Of a DNA stretch of 64,000 bases, positions 14,497 to 23,321 are shown piece by piece (the first letter of the stretch is position 1; each line of letters begins with the position of its first letter). The position numbers were made by a program, and so were the translations under genes. Location: assembly GCF_017656495.1 (NCBI RefSeq), contig NZ_JACDNS010000002.1, forward strand, positions 176,660 through 240,659. The letters run 5' to 3'. Below the pieces are notes generated by a model. The model saw only the letters and a program-made list of their open reading frames with translations, had not been told where the DNA came from and did not search any database. The DNA comes from Thermococcus sp. GTDB taxonomy: Archaea; Methanobacteriota_B; Thermococci; Thermococcales; Thermococcaceae.

Positions 14497-16722
14497 CTAG
14501 GCATTCTTCTTTAACTTTACCACTTGCTTTGCAAATTCCTCAAGAACTTCTTTCCTCTTACCCTCAAAGAACTTTATTGAACCCGCATAGCTGTGCCCTC
14601 CCCCTTCAACTCCTGCATCTGGAAGCTTCTCTTGGAGAATCTTAATAATCTCGTTTAGGTCAAAGTTGTAAGCTGCCATTCCATCGCTCGCTCTAATCAC
14701 CGCGAAGTCAGGACCATAGGCTAGAGTCAGTATTGGTGAATCTTCCCCATATTTCTCCTTGAAGTAGTCGTGAATTAAACCGCTCAGTTTTCCTGGTGAT
14801 GGATACTCGAACTTTGGAGCATAAAGCTCAATATCAATTGTGTTGAATCTTATCCCGTTTGGTAGAACAATGCTCTTTACGTGAGGTAGAGAAGCTTTAA
14901 GCGCTTTCTCTTGTTTTGCCTTAACCTCTGGATAGATAGCATCAATCAGCTTCCTATGTCTCTGGAGATTTCCAGTGAGGAGAAGAATCTCTTCAATTAT
15001 TCCTCTTCCATCCATGAACTTCCAGTAATAGGCCTCATGATCAATGACTTCGGCAATTTTCTTTAAATCTTCCTCTTCCAATCCTTTTGCCTCTTTTGCA
15101 ATCTTTAAATACTGCTCAAACTCTGGAGCCTTGCTCCTATCTCCAGTTCCAGCTATGGCTGGGAGGTGCTTTATTTTATCCTCAACCTCCGGGTTAATGA
15201 ATCTTGCAAGCTCAGTTGCAAGCATTCCAGCTGTTAGTTCATAGTATCCTCTCTTGACAAGGTGAGGATTAACATGAACGTCAACCCATTCATCAACTGC
15301 CGCTTTGTCTTCACTTATGAAATCTCTCGGATCGTGGTGATCGATGACAACAATCGGAACTCCGTAAGCTTTCAGTCTCTTGTATGCTGGTATATCTTCC
15401 GTCGTTCCGCCGTTGTCAACTATCACAACTAACGGTAAAGGTTCACCGAACTTCATCGAGTCCTCAACAGCAAAGATTATGTCTTTTAAAACGTCTTCGA
15501 GCTCATAGAACGGAGCTCTTGAGGGTCTCCTCTTGAAGAGGTGCCACTCAGCCTCTGGGTCTGGTGATACCTTCTTTAAGAGGGGAATTATGGCACTCTC
15601 CAGAGCCAACCCGGAGACATAACCATCTGTATCTGCGTGGTGTCTAAGCAGAATGGGCCTTCCTTCATAAATTGCTCTCCTAATCATGAAGGCAGCTTTC
15701 ATAATTTTTGGCTTAAGCTTCTCCAAAACCTCGCTCTCAACCAAAAATCCTACATCTTCTGGTTGCGCCTTCTTATCAAGCTCTTCTTCAATTCTCTTTT
15801 TGACTTCAGCTGCCTCAGGCCCCCACAATCTTGACATGTCGCTTATCTCTATCTGAATTTCACCAGCGTGGAATGACACTTTTCCAATGATTTCAACAAT
15901 ATCTCCAACGTTTATGTTGGGATAAGCCCTAACACCGGGAGCCTCAAAAGCTGCTGCCCAAGTTATGCCAGTTCCATCTGTTATTGTGAATACCGTTGGA
16001 CCACCTGTAACCTGCACTTGGATTATCTTCCCTCTGATTCTTACGGTCTTTCCAGCCAACTCCTCGCTGAGCTCCTCAATTGGTGTAACAGGCAACTCCT
16101 TTCTCACAACAACTTGTTTGTAATTCCTTAATGCAGATTCAATGAAGTCTATTTCCCTCTTCTCTGGTCTGACATCTAAAACTTGAACCAAAATTTCCAT
16201 CCCAGGCTTGTATTCTTTTCCTCCAAGCAAGTCTTTACGCTTGATTAGTCCTACAACGTGAGGATTAAGCTTAACAAAAACTCCAAAACGCTCTACTCTA
16301 TCGATAACACCTTTGTAAATTCTTCCGATTTCAACGTCTTCATAATCACATGTCTTATCAAGGATGTATACAATCTTAAACTTCCTCTCACATTCTGGGC
16401 AGACCCAAGTTGTCTCCATGCCAGGCTCCCAAGGCTCTTTCACTTTTCCACAGATATCACAAGCTAAAACCCTTCCTGTCCCCCCACAGGTCGGGCATGT
16501 GTCATAAACTGGCACGACACCTTTTCCATGACACTCAGGACAGGGAATTTCATCAACTTCCTCATCAACACCAAAGTAATCAAGGTTTTTGTAACCTTTC
16601 AAATGCTCGCCTAATTTAAAATCTGCCGGGACATAGCCCCATCCATTACAGACCTCACACTCCTTCTCGCCCACTTTTACTTTCCCAGTTCCATGGCACT
16701 CTGGGCAATCCTTAACTGCCAT
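14497..16722 (-). CDS. DHH family phosphoesterase with zinc fingers, S1 and OB domains
   Basis: A 741-residue RecJ-like nuclease or phosphoesterase. Order of parts: DnaJ-type zinc fingers (several CxxCxGxG units within about residues 1-75, plus CDICGK and CPECERK), an S1 RNA-binding domain (GRIYKGVIDRVERFGVFVKL), an OB-fold (VRIRGKIIQVQV through NVGDIVEIIGKV), the DHH domain (RHHADTDGY, VVIVDNGG, VIDHHDP) and a DHHA1-type end with GGGHSYAGS. ATG 16722 follows GGGGTGAG. Catalytic Asp/His residues are all present. This is not the shorter GINS-associated nuclease GAN. It likely degrades single-stranded DNA, RNA or small nucleotides. Confidence 0.87.
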   Translation of the reverse strand: MAVKDCPECHGTGKVKVGEKECEVCNGWGYVPADFKLGEHLKGYKNLDYFGVDEEVDEIPCPECHGKGVVPVYDTCPTCGGTGRVLACDICGKVKEPWEPGMETTWVCPECERKFKIVYILDKTCDYEDVEIGRIYKGVIDRVERFGVFVKLNPHVVGLIKRKDLLGGKEYKPGMEILVQVLDVRPEKREIDFIESALRNYKQVVVRKELPVTPIEELSEELAGKTVRIRGKIIQVQVTGGPTVFTITDGTGITWAAAFEAPGVRAYPNINVGDIVEIIGKVSFHAGEIQIEISDMSRLWGPEAAEVKKRIEEELDKKAQPEDVGFLVESEVLEKLKPKIMKAAFMIRRAIYEGRPILLRHHADTDGYVSGLALESAIIPLLKKVSPDPEAEWHLFKRRPSRAPFYELEDVLKDIIFAVEDSMKFGEPLPLVVIVDNGGTTEDIPAYKRLKAYGVPIVVIDHHDPRDFISEDKAAVDEWVDVHVNPHLVKRGYYELTAGMLATELARFINPEVEDKIKHLPAIAGTGDRSKAPEFEQYLKIAKEAKGLEEEDLKKIAEVIDHEAYYWKFMDGRGIIEEILLLTGNLQRHRKLIDAIYPEVKAKQEKALKASLPHVKSIVLPNGIRFNTIDIELYAPKFEYPSPGKLSGLIHDYFKEKYGEDSPILTLAYGPDFAVIRASDGMAAYNFDLNEIIKILQEKLPDAGVEGGGHSYAGSIKFFEGKRKEVLEEFAKQVVKLKKNA

Positions 16723-16747
16723 CTCGCTCACCCCTTAGAACAGTCAT

Positions 16748-17941
16748 TTAAAGAGATGTGCTGTTGCTTATAACTCTTTCTTCATATCCAGCAAAGAATA
16801 TCCAAAATATAACTATAGATGCCGCATATAGGAAGCCGGTTATGAGGAATGGGAGTACTAAAGACCTATCGAAGATAATTCCTCCCAAATATTGCCCAAT
16901 TCCAAAGGTTGAGGTCCAAGCAAAGCTCCTCAGTGCTATTGAAGTTGCCCTTTCTTCCTTTGTGAAGAACTTCATCATAAAAGCATCCCATATTGGGTTG
17001 ACGATGTTCATGAGGATTGTTCTAACTATGTAAATGACCGAAGCTATCAGAAAGTTTGGAGCAAAGGGAAGGGCAATTATCAAAGCTGTTGCACTTCCGT
17101 TAAAGCTCACTATTGTTTTCACGCTTCCAATTTTGTCAGCCAGAATCGGCATGGAGAACATTCCCACTGCCATGACAAGCTGTTGTAGTGCAAAGAGTCC
17201 ACCTATGCTCTCTAAACTCGTTCCAAACTTCAAGTTGAAGTAGAGTCCCATATATGGGATTGTTATTCCGGCGCCCAGACCAATTAAAGCTGAGGGAAGT
17301 GAAAACTTTGCTATCTTTATCAACAGCTCTCTCCTGAGCTTAAGCCTCTTCTCTTCTTTTCCAAGCACTGGGGAGACAAAAGATATTAAGGTTATTTGAA
17401 TCAAAATCAGAAAAGCTGCAAAGAGCAGAGTTCTTCTATAGGGATTTGCTCCATCAAGAACTTTTGGTAGTACTCCGCCTAAGAGCATTCCAAAGGCTGC
17501 TCCTGCCGTTCCGAGAGCACTGTTTAGAGTAAACAGATAGTGCCGCTTCTCTTCGCTTACCTCTCCACTAAGCAAAGCCATCAAAGAAGGCCATTCAAGT
17601 GCCATAGCTATTCCAACAATTACAGATGACAATGCCAAGGCCCAGAATATTGGAACAAAAATCTGAACCAAGCGAGCGATGAAAAATAAAAATAATGCAA
17701 GTAAGATTGTTCTTTTATAGCCAAGTTTGACGCTAACTTGTCCAGAAACTAGTAAAAGAGCGGCTTGAACTATCGTTGAGATTGAAAACAAGATTCCAAT
17801 TTCTGTAAAGCCCATTCCAAGGGATTTGAGGTAAAATGGTAGAATAAACCACACTATATTTCCACCTAACCAGCCAAAGAACGAATAAGCTACAACTAAC
17901 TTTGCATCTTTACTAAATCCCTTGTATTTTTCAAGACTCAT
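16748..17941 (-). CDS. MFS transporter (tandem paralog 1)
   Basis: A 12-helix MFS protein of 397 residues if started at ATG 17941 (MSLEKYKGFSK). That ATG lies about 26 nt from the TATA-like CTTATAAATG, so a leaderless mRNA is likely; a second ATG at 17959 would fall before the expected transcript start. It is clearly related to the next gene: SLPSALIGLGAGITIPYMGLYFNLKFG against SIPSAIIGLGAGITIPYMQLYFDMRFG, and LSGEVSEEKRHYLF against LSEEVGDELRHHAF. Substrate unknown. Confidence 0.85.
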   Translation of the reverse strand: MSLEKYKGFSKDAKLVVAYSFFGWLGGNIVWFILPFYLKSLGMGFTEIGILFSISTIVQAALLLVSGQVSVKLGYKRTILLALFLFFIARLVQIFVPIFWALALSSVIVGIAMALEWPSLMALLSGEVSEEKRHYLFTLNSALGTAGAAFGMLLGGVLPKVLDGANPYRRTLLFAAFLILIQITLISFVSPVLGKEEKRLKLRRELLIKIAKFSLPSALIGLGAGITIPYMGLYFNLKFGTSLESIGGLFALQQLVMAVGMFSMPILADKIGSVKTIVSFNGSATALIIALPFAPNFLIASVIYIVRTILMNIVNPIWDAFMMKFFTKEERATSIALRSFAWTSTFGIGQYLGGIIFDRSLVLPFLITGFLYAASIVIFWIFFAGYEERVISNSTSL

Positions 17942-18005
17942 GGTTGAGAGTTGGAGCATCCATTTATAAGCATGTCGAAGCGCTTAAACAATGTTAGTAA
18001 GACAG

Positions 18006-19175
18006 TTAACCTTCGTTGTATTTAGCAAAGAAGTAAAATGTAAGAGTAGCAATTATGTATAAAGTCGCGGTTGTATAGAAGGGATAGCTGAGGGATATTC
18101 CAAAGAGAAACCCACCTATATAGTTTCCTATTCCCCGCATGAAGGTTGAAAATGCTCTTCTAATCCCAACAGCTGTGGCTTTCTCCTCAGTTGAGAAAAA
18201 TCCCAACATGAAGGAATCATTAATTGGCCAGACGATGTTCATTAATATGCTCCTTATGATGTAGAAGAAAGCGGCTAGTGTGAATATGTTGATTGATGGA
18301 AAAACAGCAAAAAGCAGAGCTGCAGAGCTTTGAAAGAGTGTTATTGTTTTTACCGGGCCTATTCTGTCTACAAGCTTTGGAAGTATGAATGATCCAAGAC
18401 CCATGACCAGCTGCTGAAAGAAGAAAACACCGCTTATAGCTGCTAAAGTGACTCCAAAGCGCATATCGAAGTAAAGCTGCATGTAGGGGATTGTTATGCC
18501 CGCACCGAGACCTATTATTGCCGAAGGTATTGAAAACTTGAGAATCTTTACTATTAGCTCTTTTTTCCACTGTATTTTTGGGTTTTCTACTGGGACGTCT
18601 TTTATTATTAAAAGGGCGGGGATAGTGATTAAAAACTGCAGAAATGAAAACGCTAAAACCAATCTATAGGCTAATTGCGGGGTAACTCCAAAAGTATCTT
18701 CTAAGAAATTTGGCATAAAACCGGCTAATAAGACTCCCACAGCATTAAATATTGTTCCAAGACCAAAGCTTATTGAAAACGCATGATGCCTGAGCTCATC
18801 TCCTACTTCTTCACTCAGGAGAGCAGAAAAATTTGGCTGTCTTATCCCCATGTTCACTCCAACAAGGAGAAATCCAAGTAGGAGAAGATAATAATTTATA
18901 GCTGTAACTTGAAGTATTCTACCTATAAAGCCTAAAACCGCTCCGAGGAGGAGAGACTTTTTATAGCCTATTTTCAATGAAATCTGGCCGGCGAATAGGA
19001 AGAACAGAGCACCGACAAATGTTCTTAGTGAGAAAAATGTTCCCATATCTGTCATAGAGTATCCAAGCGCTCTCAAGTAGAAGGGCATTATGAAGAAAGA
19101 GAACTGGAGAAATAGCTGGCCTATAGCATTTAGTGCTATCAATATCTTGGCATCCTTATTGAATTTTTGGAACAT
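18006..19175 (-). CDS. MFS transporter (tandem paralog 2)
   Basis: A 389-residue 12-helix MFS protein with the loop IGYKKSLLLGAVLGFIGR and the shared GLGAGITIPYMQLYF segment in the seventh helix. It has its own TATA-like TTTATAAA about 35 nt upstream of ATG 19175, while 64 nt and another promoter separate it from paralog 1, so each is probably transcribed separately. The pair arose by duplication and has diverged widely. Confidence 0.86.
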   Translation of the reverse strand: MFQKFNKDAKILIALNAIGQLFLQFSFFIMPFYLRALGYSMTDMGTFFSLRTFVGALFFLFAGQISLKIGYKKSLLLGAVLGFIGRILQVTAINYYLLLLGFLLVGVNMGIRQPNFSALLSEEVGDELRHHAFSISFGLGTIFNAVGVLLAGFMPNFLEDTFGVTPQLAYRLVLAFSFLQFLITIPALLIIKDVPVENPKIQWKKELIVKILKFSIPSAIIGLGAGITIPYMQLYFDMRFGVTLAAISGVFFFQQLVMGLGSFILPKLVDRIGPVKTITLFQSSAALLFAVFPSINIFTLAAFFYIIRSILMNIVWPINDSFMLGFFSTEEKATAVGIRRAFSTFMRGIGNYIGGFLFGISLSYPFYTTATLYIIATLTFYFFAKYNEG

Positions 19176-19513
19176 GGTTAAACTTAATATCTTAGCGTTT
19201 ATAAATTTATCGAAACGTAACTAATGGTTATATACACAAACCATAAAGCTTATTAATACTAGTAAAAAACATTACTAAGTGTTAAAATCAGTTGAAACTC
19301 CGCTAATAAGATCAAATCAGATTGGGCTTGAATAAGCCTCCCTTTTCATAGATTTTAGGAAAATTGTTTTTAAAAGCGTTCTATTGTCATGAAAACCCAA
19401 TAGAATCCTTAAATTTAGATTATTCTGGGTATTGTATCACTTATGATATTTGTGATTCTGGTTGTTGTAATACGTTATAAAACGTCAAAAGGGAATTAAA
19501 AAGAATTAAAAGG
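19176..19513. other. AT-rich intergenic region with inverted repeat and a short TM-like fragment
   Basis: A 338-nt gap. Near its left end is the promoter of the MFS gene, with TGGTT and AACCA flanking a 9-nt core. At 19379-19405 there is a perfect inverted repeat, arms TTCTATTG and CAATAGAA, 11-nt spacer. From 19419 to 19499 the plus strand encodes a hydrophobic run (ILGIVSLMIFVILVVVIRY then KTSKGN and stop) that looks like the membrane anchor of a lost gene; no start with a ribosome binding site is visible, so I do not call it a gene. Confidence 0.5.
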
Positions 19514-20977
19514 CTAAAGTTCGTCCATGAATTCCTCAACAGCTTTTCTTGTCAGTGTGTAGTCCTTACCTGCAAGTATAATGACCTTGTATTCAGGATT
19601 GTTTGGATTGTCCAGAATCTTAATGACATATCCTTTGCTCATTACTTCGTCTTTTATGCTTTGGATTATGCTTGAGCCATAAACTTGTTCTAGCAGTGTC
19701 CATGCCTTATTGCTGACCCATCCGCCAACAATTATCACGTGTTTATCGTTAGGTAATTCTGTTAGCTGTGTGTCTTCAATTATAAGCTTGTTTACATCGT
19801 CTGTAACTTCAGCTTTTGTTGTTTGTACTGTTATTTTCTTCTTTATTTTGTCGATTCTGACAAACTTGTACCCTTCAATCCCTGTTATTTCTCCGTTCTC
19901 GTCTTTTGTGAATATTGGCTGGATGTTAAGTCCATCAATTGGAAGCTTTAGCATTTCACCTTCACTAAGTGTAACCTTTGGGAAGTCGTTTTCTGGGTCG
20001 ATATGGAGGTAAAGGGTGAACAACTTGTTTTCTGGGTCAATGTCCCAAACCCATTGTCCTTCATATACTTCTCCATCCTGATACATTCTAATTTTCTCGT
20101 AGTACTCATATGTGTATGTTACTTGTCTGGTTCCTCCAATTCCGACGAAAAAGTCTGTTGGTGAAAATACGAGTATCTTCCTAACTCCAGCCTCCAAAAG
20201 TTCTTGAATCCTTGCGGATGGATAAGCATCAAATGGTTCGAAGTCTTCATCACCGTTTGCATCAACATAGAGAATGTAGTATTTATTCTTGTAGAGGGTT
20301 TCAGTCTTTGGAAATCCACTTGGGAACGTTATGTCAACAAGAGTTTTTTCTTGCTCTGTATCAATATCTCTGAACTTAATCTTCCAGCCATTCACTGTAA
20401 GAGTCTCACCCAATGCCTTCGACCCGGAGTTCTCTTCGTAGGAATAGATGTACATAGTATCTTTTCCATCAACGACTGTAGAGACTATCTTGTTTGTTTC
20501 CTCTCCAAGGTTTAGTGGAGTTGTATTTTCATTAAATATAATTTCAATGCTCCTATCGTTGAATTGTGCTTTTTTGATTGTGTCATTGTACAGAATTCTT
20601 GAAAAATTAACTGCAATTACAATTGAATCTCCTACAGGGGAATTTCCAACATTAACTCCCACATCTGGCATGTCTATATTGTTCAGCTTATAATATTGAT
20701 CTTCGTCTTCAATTAGGACACTGTGGTATTCCACTGGCACATCAACGTATGTGGAGTAGGACACTTGTCTAATTCCCTTCAGCACAAGCAATGCCCCTAA
20801 TTTTGAACCAGTTATTGCATCTTCACCTATGTGAAGCGGCTGTCCATTGACTATCTTTGTTGTTGGTAGAACAATCACTGCATTTGTTGAGTTTATTGTA
20901 AAATTGAGGGCCTGTACTGCTCCAGCCACGGATACTAAGAACAAAACAGATAGCATTACGCTCAAAACTTTTCTCAT
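19514..20977 (-). CDS. S-layer-like secreted protein
   Basis: A 487-residue exported protein with a clear signal peptide (MRKVLSVMLSVLFLVSVAGAV, cleavage near QALNFT). The mature part is acidic and beta-rich, carries several N-glycosylation sequons (NFT, NST, NFS, NDT, NTT), and near the C-terminus has HVIIVGGWVSNKAW followed by GYVIKIL, like the C-terminal module of Thermococcales S-layer proteins. It is shorter than the main S-layer protein of about 600 residues, so it may be a paralog. Start ATG follows AGGTGAG, and a TATA (GGTTATAAAC on the minus strand) lies near 21008-21016. Confidence 0.72.
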   Translation of the reverse strand: MRKVLSVMLSVLFLVSVAGAVQALNFTINSTNAVIVLPTTKIVNGQPLHIGEDAITGSKLGALLVLKGIRQVSYSTYVDVPVEYHSVLIEDEDQYYKLNNIDMPDVGVNVGNSPVGDSIVIAVNFSRILYNDTIKKAQFNDRSIEIIFNENTTPLNLGEETNKIVSTVVDGKDTMYIYSYEENSGSKALGETLTVNGWKIKFRDIDTEQEKTLVDITFPSGFPKTETLYKNKYYILYVDANGDEDFEPFDAYPSARIQELLEAGVRKILVFSPTDFFVGIGGTRQVTYTYEYYEKIRMYQDGEVYEGQWVWDIDPENKLFTLYLHIDPENDFPKVTLSEGEMLKLPIDGLNIQPIFTKDENGEITGIEGYKFVRIDKIKKKITVQTTKAEVTDDVNKLIIEDTQLTELPNDKHVIIVGGWVSNKAWTLLEQVYGSSIIQSIKDEVMSKGYVIKILDNPNNPEYKVIILAGKDYTLTRKAVEEFMDEL

Positions 20978-21005
20978 ACTTACTCACCTAAATTTTGTAG
21001 TCCTC

Positions 21006-21016
21006 AAAGTTTATAA
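21006..21016. promoter_or_regulatory. Shared bidirectional TATA element
   Basis: AAGTTTATAAC-type element. It is spaced about 25-30 nt from the 5' end of the C/D sRNA on the plus strand and similarly from the expected start of the S-layer-like mRNA on the minus strand, so a single near-symmetric box may serve both. Confidence 0.45.
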
Positions 21017-21037
21017 CCTTGTCCCAAGACTTTTAAA

Positions 21038-21098
21038 TGTGCGATGATGAGTGAATCCAATGCTGAATTGATGATTGACCCCAGAGTGGCTGAGCAAG
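21038..21098 (+). ncRNA. C/D box guide sRNA
   Basis: C box ATGATGA (21044-21050), 12-nt guide, D' box CTGA (21063-21066), C' box TGATGA (21069-21074), 15-nt guide, D box CTGA (21090-21093), then GC that can pair with the GC before the C box. All four boxes are perfect and the spacing equals that of the other sRNA in this window (1360-1417). It should guide 2'-O-methylation with L7Ae, Nop5 and fibrillarin. The RNA ends at or next to the likely ATG (21099) of the following gene, so sRNA and mRNA leader overlap. Targets not determined. Confidence 0.9.
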
Positions 21099-21575
21099 AT
21101 GAGTGAGGAGTTGGAACAACTTAATGAACGTTTTAAAAGGCTCTCGGAACAGATTGAAGGGTTAGAGAAGAAATTTGAGAAAAAACCTGACAAGCTGGGG
21201 TGGGATGATATAGCCCAGGAGATTATTGGTGCTTTAACTTTTGCCTTGCCCTTCCTCTTTACCGAAGAAATCTGGGACATAGCGAAGTCTTTAACTATGG
21301 AACGGGCAATTGGAATTCTAATTCTGACCCTCTTAATTGCTTATCTTTTTATAACAAAGGCAAAAGTTTCAAACATTGAGAGGGAAGAGCTGTTCCATAT
21401 ACCAAAACGCCTTTTAACGGTAGTTTTAATTTCATACCTAACCTCTGCAGGCTTAATCTACCTATATGGTATAAACAGACTTGCTGAGTTTTCTTTGACT
21501 CAATACATAAGTGCGACCATCATAATAAGCACTTTTGCTGTGATTGGGGCGATAGCTGTTGATATGGTGAAGTGA
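21099..21575 (+). CDS. DUF2391-like integral membrane protein
   Basis: Likely 158 residues from ATG 21099; an in-frame TTG at 21075 lies inside the sRNA. The N-terminus is a coiled coil (about residues 2-30, SEELEQLNERFKRLSEQIEGLEKKFEKK), followed by four hydrophobic helices. This matches the archaeal DUF2391 type as I remember it. No good ribosome binding site precedes ATG 21099, which is unusual here and may reflect the overlapping sRNA. The TGA is directly followed by the ATG of the TOPRIM-like gene, so they form an operon. Confidence 0.7.
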   Translation: MSEELEQLNERFKRLSEQIEGLEKKFEKKPDKLGWDDIAQEIIGALTFALPFLFTEEIWDIAKSLTMERAIGILILTLLIAYLFITKAKVSNIEREELFHIPKRLLTVVLISYLTSAGLIYLYGINRLAEFSLTQYISATIIISTFAVIGAIAVDMVK

Positions 21576-22580
21576 ATGAGAATTGTGACAGGAAAGCATT
21601 ATGAGAATTTTGAAGATGCAATCCTTTTCCCAGAGTACGGGAAGAATAGTGAAGAGCTAAAGAAGTTTGTGAGCTCACTTGAAGGAGAAGAAACAGTGGT
21701 TACAGCAAGCTTAGAGTTGATTGACCTTATCTTAGAGCGGTTTAAGAGAACGGAAAGCGGAGAGCTTGTGTATTCTGACACAATGAAAAGCTTAACTTTG
21801 AAAGAAGCCTATGAGCTCAGAAAATACCTCGATTTTGACCTAAGAGGTGCAGCATTTGGTGAATTTTCCAAAGTCAGTGTTATCTTCTGTGAGGGTAAAA
21901 CTGACTCAAAATTTTTCAAAGCAGTTTACAAAAAGCTGTTCAGATTTAAAGAAAGCAGAACAACGCCTGAAAATTTAAAGCTGATTGAAAAGGTTTTTGA
22001 GAGAGACAACTTTGAACTTTTAAGAAAAGACGATGTATTTTTGGCAATAATCCCAAGTGAAGGCAATGCTGGTGTTATAAGGAACTTAGGAAACTTTTTG
22101 AAAGCTATGGACGTTTTTGAGTTTAAAGTCAACAAGATAGGGTTAGCCATTGATATTGATGAGAGTTCCGAGAGGGTAATGGAATCAATAATGGGTAAGC
22201 TTTCTTCATTCAAATTCACAAGAGAGGGAGGGAATTTTAGAGTTGGAGATGTTGCTATAATCCCGCTTTTAATTGGTTATCACTTTAGGCACCCATGCGT
22301 GGAATGGAAAAAGCCAACTGTTGAGGATTTAATGCTTACGCTTCTGGAAAAGCAAGGAGTGCTGAGGAAGATTGAAAGGGCAATAAACATTCTGCGCATT
22401 GATTTAAAGAGAAAGCTGAAGCCCAAAGAGGTAATTTATTTAGCCTTGGCTTCCTATGGCTTCTGGGGAAATCTCGAAGGATTCTATGAAATGTTTGTGA
22501 TGCGTTCGAGGAAGGATAACCTTGAGAAAATCCTCCGCAGTCCTGGACTTTTGGATAAGCTGGCGGAGGTGATTGAATGA
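21576..22580 (+). CDS. TOPRIM-like protein of unknown function
   Basis: A 334-residue protein. VIFCEGKTDSKFF (about residue 103 on) has the Glu of a TOPRIM domain, and KIGLAIDIDESSERV supplies the D-x-D half, with AIIPSEGNAGVIRNLGNFLKA between them. This is the arrangement in OLD-type and DUF3226-type archaeal proteins, and predicts a Mg2+-dependent nicking or phosphoryl-transfer fold. N-terminal 100 residues are unrecognised. Start ATG directly follows the previous stop, with GGTGAAG upstream, and its end overlaps the HAD gene (ATGA). Function unknown. Confidence 0.68.
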   Translation: MRIVTGKHYENFEDAILFPEYGKNSEELKKFVSSLEGEETVVTASLELIDLILERFKRTESGELVYSDTMKSLTLKEAYELRKYLDFDLRGAAFGEFSKVSVIFCEGKTDSKFFKAVYKKLFRFKESRTTPENLKLIEKVFERDNFELLRKDDVFLAIIPSEGNAGVIRNLGNFLKAMDVFEFKVNKIGLAIDIDESSERVMESIMGKLSSFKFTREGGNFRVGDVAIIPLLIGYHFRHPCVEWKKPTVEDLMLTLLEKQGVLRKIERAINILRIDLKRKLKPKEVIYLALASYGFWGNLEGFYEMFVMRSRKDNLEKILRSPGLLDKLAEVIE

Positions 22581-23271
22581 AGCTTGTGAGCTTTGATGTC
22601 TGGAACACCCTCTTGGATATCAACGTTATGCTGGAGGAACTGACAAAAGCCTTGGCTGAGCTGACAAAGAAAGAGTATAAAGAGGTTTTAAAAAAGTCAT
22701 GGAAGCAAGAAGAGAAATCAAGGAGCTGAGAAAGAGCAAAAGAGGCAACCCAGAGAAAGCCTTGGAAGAAAGCCAAGAAATCCTTGCGAAAAAGCTTGGC
22801 TGTGATGTTGAAATCATCAAGAGGGCGGCTGCTAAAGCAATGCTCAGAATTGATGAGAGGATTGTCATTAAAGGAGCAGTTGAAGGCTTGAAAGCAGCAA
22901 AAGAGAGAAGTTTAGTCATAATCACAACTGGCAATGTCATGTTCTGGCCTTCCGCTTATACGCGTTTAATTCTTGAGAGGTTTGGATTGGCAGACTTTAT
23001 TGATAAGCAGTTTTATTCCGACGAGCTCAAAGCGTACAAGCCTATGAAAGAAGTCTTCCTGAAGCCGTTGGAGTATTTTGGAGTTAAGCCAGAAGAAGCA
23101 CTCCACATAGGCGACACCTATGCGGAGGACTTTGAAGGGGCTTTGAGTGCAGGATTGTGGGCAGTCTGGATTAATCCAGATGCTGAGAAGGTTGAGAGAA
23201 TAGCGGAGAGGGGCTTTGTGGTGAGGAATGCTGGGGAGTTAGGGAAGGTTTTGGAGAAAATCAAGGTTTAG
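22577..23271 (+). CDS. HAD family hydrolase, read across a -1 frameshift at a slippery heptamer
   Basis: The frame opening at ATG 22577 (after GGAGGTGATT) encodes MKLVSFDVWNTLLD, the HAD motif I with catalytic Asp7, but stops at 22727-22729 after 50 residues. The rest of the enzyme (motif II TTGN, Lys in AYKPMKEVF, motif IV HIGDTYAEDFEGA) lies in the -1 frame to 23271. The junction is A AAA AAG at 22690-22696 in the zero frame, the same heptamer used by E. coli dnaX. Slipping back one base there gives VLKKVMEARREIKELRK and a 231-residue protein of normal HAD size. Alternatives are a pseudogene or a homopolymer sequencing error. It overlaps the upstream gene by 4 nt. Confidence 0.72.
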
Positions 23272-23304
23272 TTAGAGAACTTAATGTAAAAAGAGTAAAG
23301 AATA

Positions 23305-23311
23305 TTTTTTT
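23305..23311 (+). terminator. T-run terminator after the HAD operon
   Basis: Seven T residues in the short gap between the plus-strand HAD operon and the convergent polymerase gene; archaeal RNA polymerase stops at such U-runs. Confidence 0.5.
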
Positions 23312-23321
23312 CTCCTTGTCT

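Noticed and set aside
16748..19175. MFS pair as a single duplicated gene with frameshift
   Set aside because: Each has full 12-helix length, its own start and promoter; they are separate diverged paralogs.
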